From Atribacterota bacterium (GTDB lineage: Bacteria > Atribacterota > Phoenicimicrobiia > Phoenicimicrobiales > Phoenicimicrobiaceae), in NCBI GenBank assembly GCA_030666935.1, contig DAOUWX010000097.1:1-6736 (forward strand): 6,736 nt of DNA, given 5' to 3'. Position 1 is the first letter of the stretch. The number at the start of each line of letters is the position of its first letter. The position numbers and the translations under genes are program-made. The notes beneath the pieces were generated by a model. It was not told the origin of the DNA. It saw only the letters and a program-made list of their open reading frames with translations, and made no database searches. This document shows positions 5,966 to 6,736 of the stretch, one piece after another.

Positions 5966-6346
5966 TTAAAGAGTAGACACAAATTGATATTATTTGCAAC
6001 AATTATTAGATATTATTATATACATCAATATTGGCGGAATGATTTTGAGATTTTTAGTGGCAATTTAAAAATGAGGAATGTTTCGAATAGCTATATCTAT
6101 TATAAATGGTATTTGAAGTAAATAATATGAAACTTAATAATTGTTTGTATAAATTTTTAGATTTAATTATTAGGATTTCATTTTTTGCCCGAATATATTG
6201 ATTTATTAGACGCCCTTTATATTATACTACGATATAAATCTCAATTTTCCTTCTTTTCATAGGAAATTTTTTAAATTTTGTTTTATTTGCATATTTTATT
6301 TTGAAGAGTCTTAACAGGTTAAACTGCAGAAGGAATCCAGCATTAT
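5966..6346. other. Gene-free AT-rich stretch
   Basis: No frame with a start, ribosome site and protein-like composition is seen on either strand. The plus-strand frame running to 6121 lies mostly opposite the lipoprotein gene and ends in low-complexity sequence. The left part presumably holds the promoter and leader of the lipoprotein gene. I see no tRNA or structured RNA. Confidence 0.5.
6015..6020 (-). promoter_or_regulatory. Possible -10 box for the lipoprotein gene
   Basis: The minus strand reads TATAAT at 6020-6015, about 100 nt upstream of the lipoprotein ribosome site. The hexamer 17 bp upstream is ATCATT, a poor -35 match, and the region is so AT-rich that such boxes are expected by chance. 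Confidence 0.22.
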
Positions 6347-6376
6347 AGTAGGGGCGTATTGCAATACGCCCCTACT
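6347..6376. repeat. Perfect 30-bp palindrome (REP-like element 1)
   Basis: AGTAGGGGCGTATTG (6347-6361) is followed without spacer by its exact reverse complement. It is far more GC-rich than its surroundings. No T-run follows and no gene ends nearby, so a terminator role is unlikely. Its outer arm GTAGGGGCG is shared, with changes, by the two palindromes near the window end. Confidence 0.85.
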
Positions 6377-6398
6377 TGCAACTTTTTCTCTTCACATA

Positions 6399-6514
6399 AC
6401 ACGCAATACGATTTATTTCTTGCTTCTGGTTTTAAATTTTATCGTATCCACTTATCACCTATTACATATTACTCATTACTGAATTTCTATACACGATACG
6501 GTTTATTTATCCTG
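6399..6514. repeat. Imperfect direct repeat of about 25 bp
   Basis: ACACGCAATACGATTTATTT (then CTTGC, 6399-6423) and ACACGATACGGTTTATTTAT (then CCTGC, ending near 6515) match except for a 2-bp gap and a few substitutions. They lie about 92 bp apart and bracket the heptamer array, so they may mark the ends of an old duplicated or inserted unit. Confidence 0.5.
6452..6479. repeat. Degenerate 7-bp tandem repeat, four units
   Basis: The units are TTATCAC, CTATTAC, ATATTAC and TCATTAC; the last five bases of each vary little (consensus ATTAC) while the first two vary. The perfect period of 7 over 28 bp indicates a short tandem array rather than general AT-richness. Confidence 0.6.
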
Positions 6515-6642
6515 CCTATCTTTCCTGATTTTTCTATCTTCTCTTTCTTAATTTTTAACTCGATTGTATAGGAATCCCCTTTTTCCGTAATCCCTGTCCA
6601 GTAAATACTTGCTTAGTAGGGTAAATAAAAGGAAGTAAAACA

Positions 6643-6670
6643 GTGGAGGCATAATTCATTATGCCTCCAC
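6643..6670. repeat. 28-bp palindrome (REP-like element 2)
   Basis: GTGGAGGCATAAT (6643-6655) and ATTATGCCTCCAC (6658-6670) are exact inverted copies separated by TC. The following sequence (AAAAGAAAAG) lacks a T-run on the plus strand; on the minus strand the stem is followed by TGTTTTACTTCC, so terminator function in that direction is possible, but no gene ends there within the window. Confidence 0.8.
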
Positions 6671-6679
6671 AAAAGAAAA

Positions 6680-6708
6680 GTAGGAGCACGGTGTGCCGTG
6701 TCTTCTTG
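6680..6708. repeat. Degenerate palindrome (REP-like element 3)
   Basis: GTAGGAGCA (6680-6688) resembles the left arms of elements 1 and 2. The core pairs CACGG (6687-6691) with CCGTG (6696-6700) around TGTG. The right arm (TGTCTTCTTG) has diverged. It begins only 9 bp after element 2. Confidence 0.6.
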
Positions 6709-6716
6709 TGCTAACG

Positions 6717-6736
6717 ACTATTCACTATTCACTAAC
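6717..6736. repeat. 7-bp tandem repeat running into the window end
   Basis: ACTATTC, ACTATTC and ACTAAC form nearly three units of a heptamer array, cut by the window edge. It follows element 3 closely. Its period equals that of the array at 6452-6479. Confidence 0.6.

Larger units (their letters stand above)
6377..6642. other. Gene-free stretch between palindromes
   Basis: No credible coding frame. The stretch contains a 7-bp tandem array (6452-6479) and an imperfect direct repeat (6399-6423 and 6491-6514). The 70-codon plus-strand frame here starts inside palindrome 1, has no ribosome site and is dominated by F, Y, I and L from AT-rich DNA. Confidence 0.5.

Noticed and set aside
5747..6121. 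124-codon plus-strand frame
   Set aside because: Half is antisense to the lipoprotein gene with its signal peptide and strong ribosome site; the rest is low-complexity and has no ribosome site.
6359..6571. 70-codon plus-strand frame near the right end
   Set aside because: It begins inside a perfect palindrome, lacks a ribosome site and is low-complexity F/Y/I/L sequence over repeats.
6563..6600. Minus-strand promoter (TGGACA and TACAAT)
   Set aside because: The spacing is 26 bp, far from the usable range, and no gene lies downstream on that strand in a suitable position.
6452..6736. CRISPR array from the right-end repeats
   Set aside because: Repeats are 7-bp units or single palindromes with no regular repeat-spacer pattern.

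Overview
The window looks like a low-GC, AT-rich bacterial chromosome segment. The start codons with strong GGAGG-type Shine-Dalgarno sites, the lipobox lipoprotein and the operon layout are bacterial. A deoxyribose-phosphate aldolase followed directly by a PduL-type phosphotransacylase, whose N-terminus looks like an encapsulation helix, is the hallmark of sugar-phosphate-utilising bacterial microcompartment loci. Together with the base composition this would fit Atribacterota or a similar anaerobic lineage, but that assignment is inference from gene content, not from a marker gene.

Left part (1-2209), all on the plus strand: the 3' nearly complete deoC, then pduL, then a DeoR-family repressor. 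DeoC splits deoxyribose-5-phosphate into glyceraldehyde-3-phosphate and acetaldehyde. An aldehyde dehydrogenase, not in the window, would make acetyl-CoA. PduL would convert this to acetyl phosphate and recycle CoA. The DeoR protein is the likely sugar-phosphate-responsive regulator. No shell protein gene is visible here, so the microcompartment must be confirmed upstream of the window.

Middle part (2210-4414): a 319-bp spacer with two small palindromes and a -10-like box leads to an IolS-like aldo/keto reductase and a small cupin-like protein of the ureidoglycolate lyase (AllA) family. After these comes about 280 bp of debris. It contains a clear duplicate of the last 23 codons of the DeoR gene (4282-4353), joined to what looks like the start of a secreted protein (about 4199-4260). 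Another orphan C-terminus-like frame lies at 3519-3605. The locus appears to have lost genes by deletion.

Right part (4415-6736): a two-helix membrane protein with a LiaF-like beta-rich tail (plus strand) converges on a cysteine-rich lipoprotein (minus strand), with a strong hairpin between them as a shared terminator. Upstream of the lipoprotein lies an exact 14-nt duplicate of its ribosome binding site. From about 5966 to the end I see no convincing gene. The last 400 bp carry three palindromes with similar arms and different cores, two 7-bp tandem arrays and an imperfect direct repeat. This resembles a REP-like repeat island.
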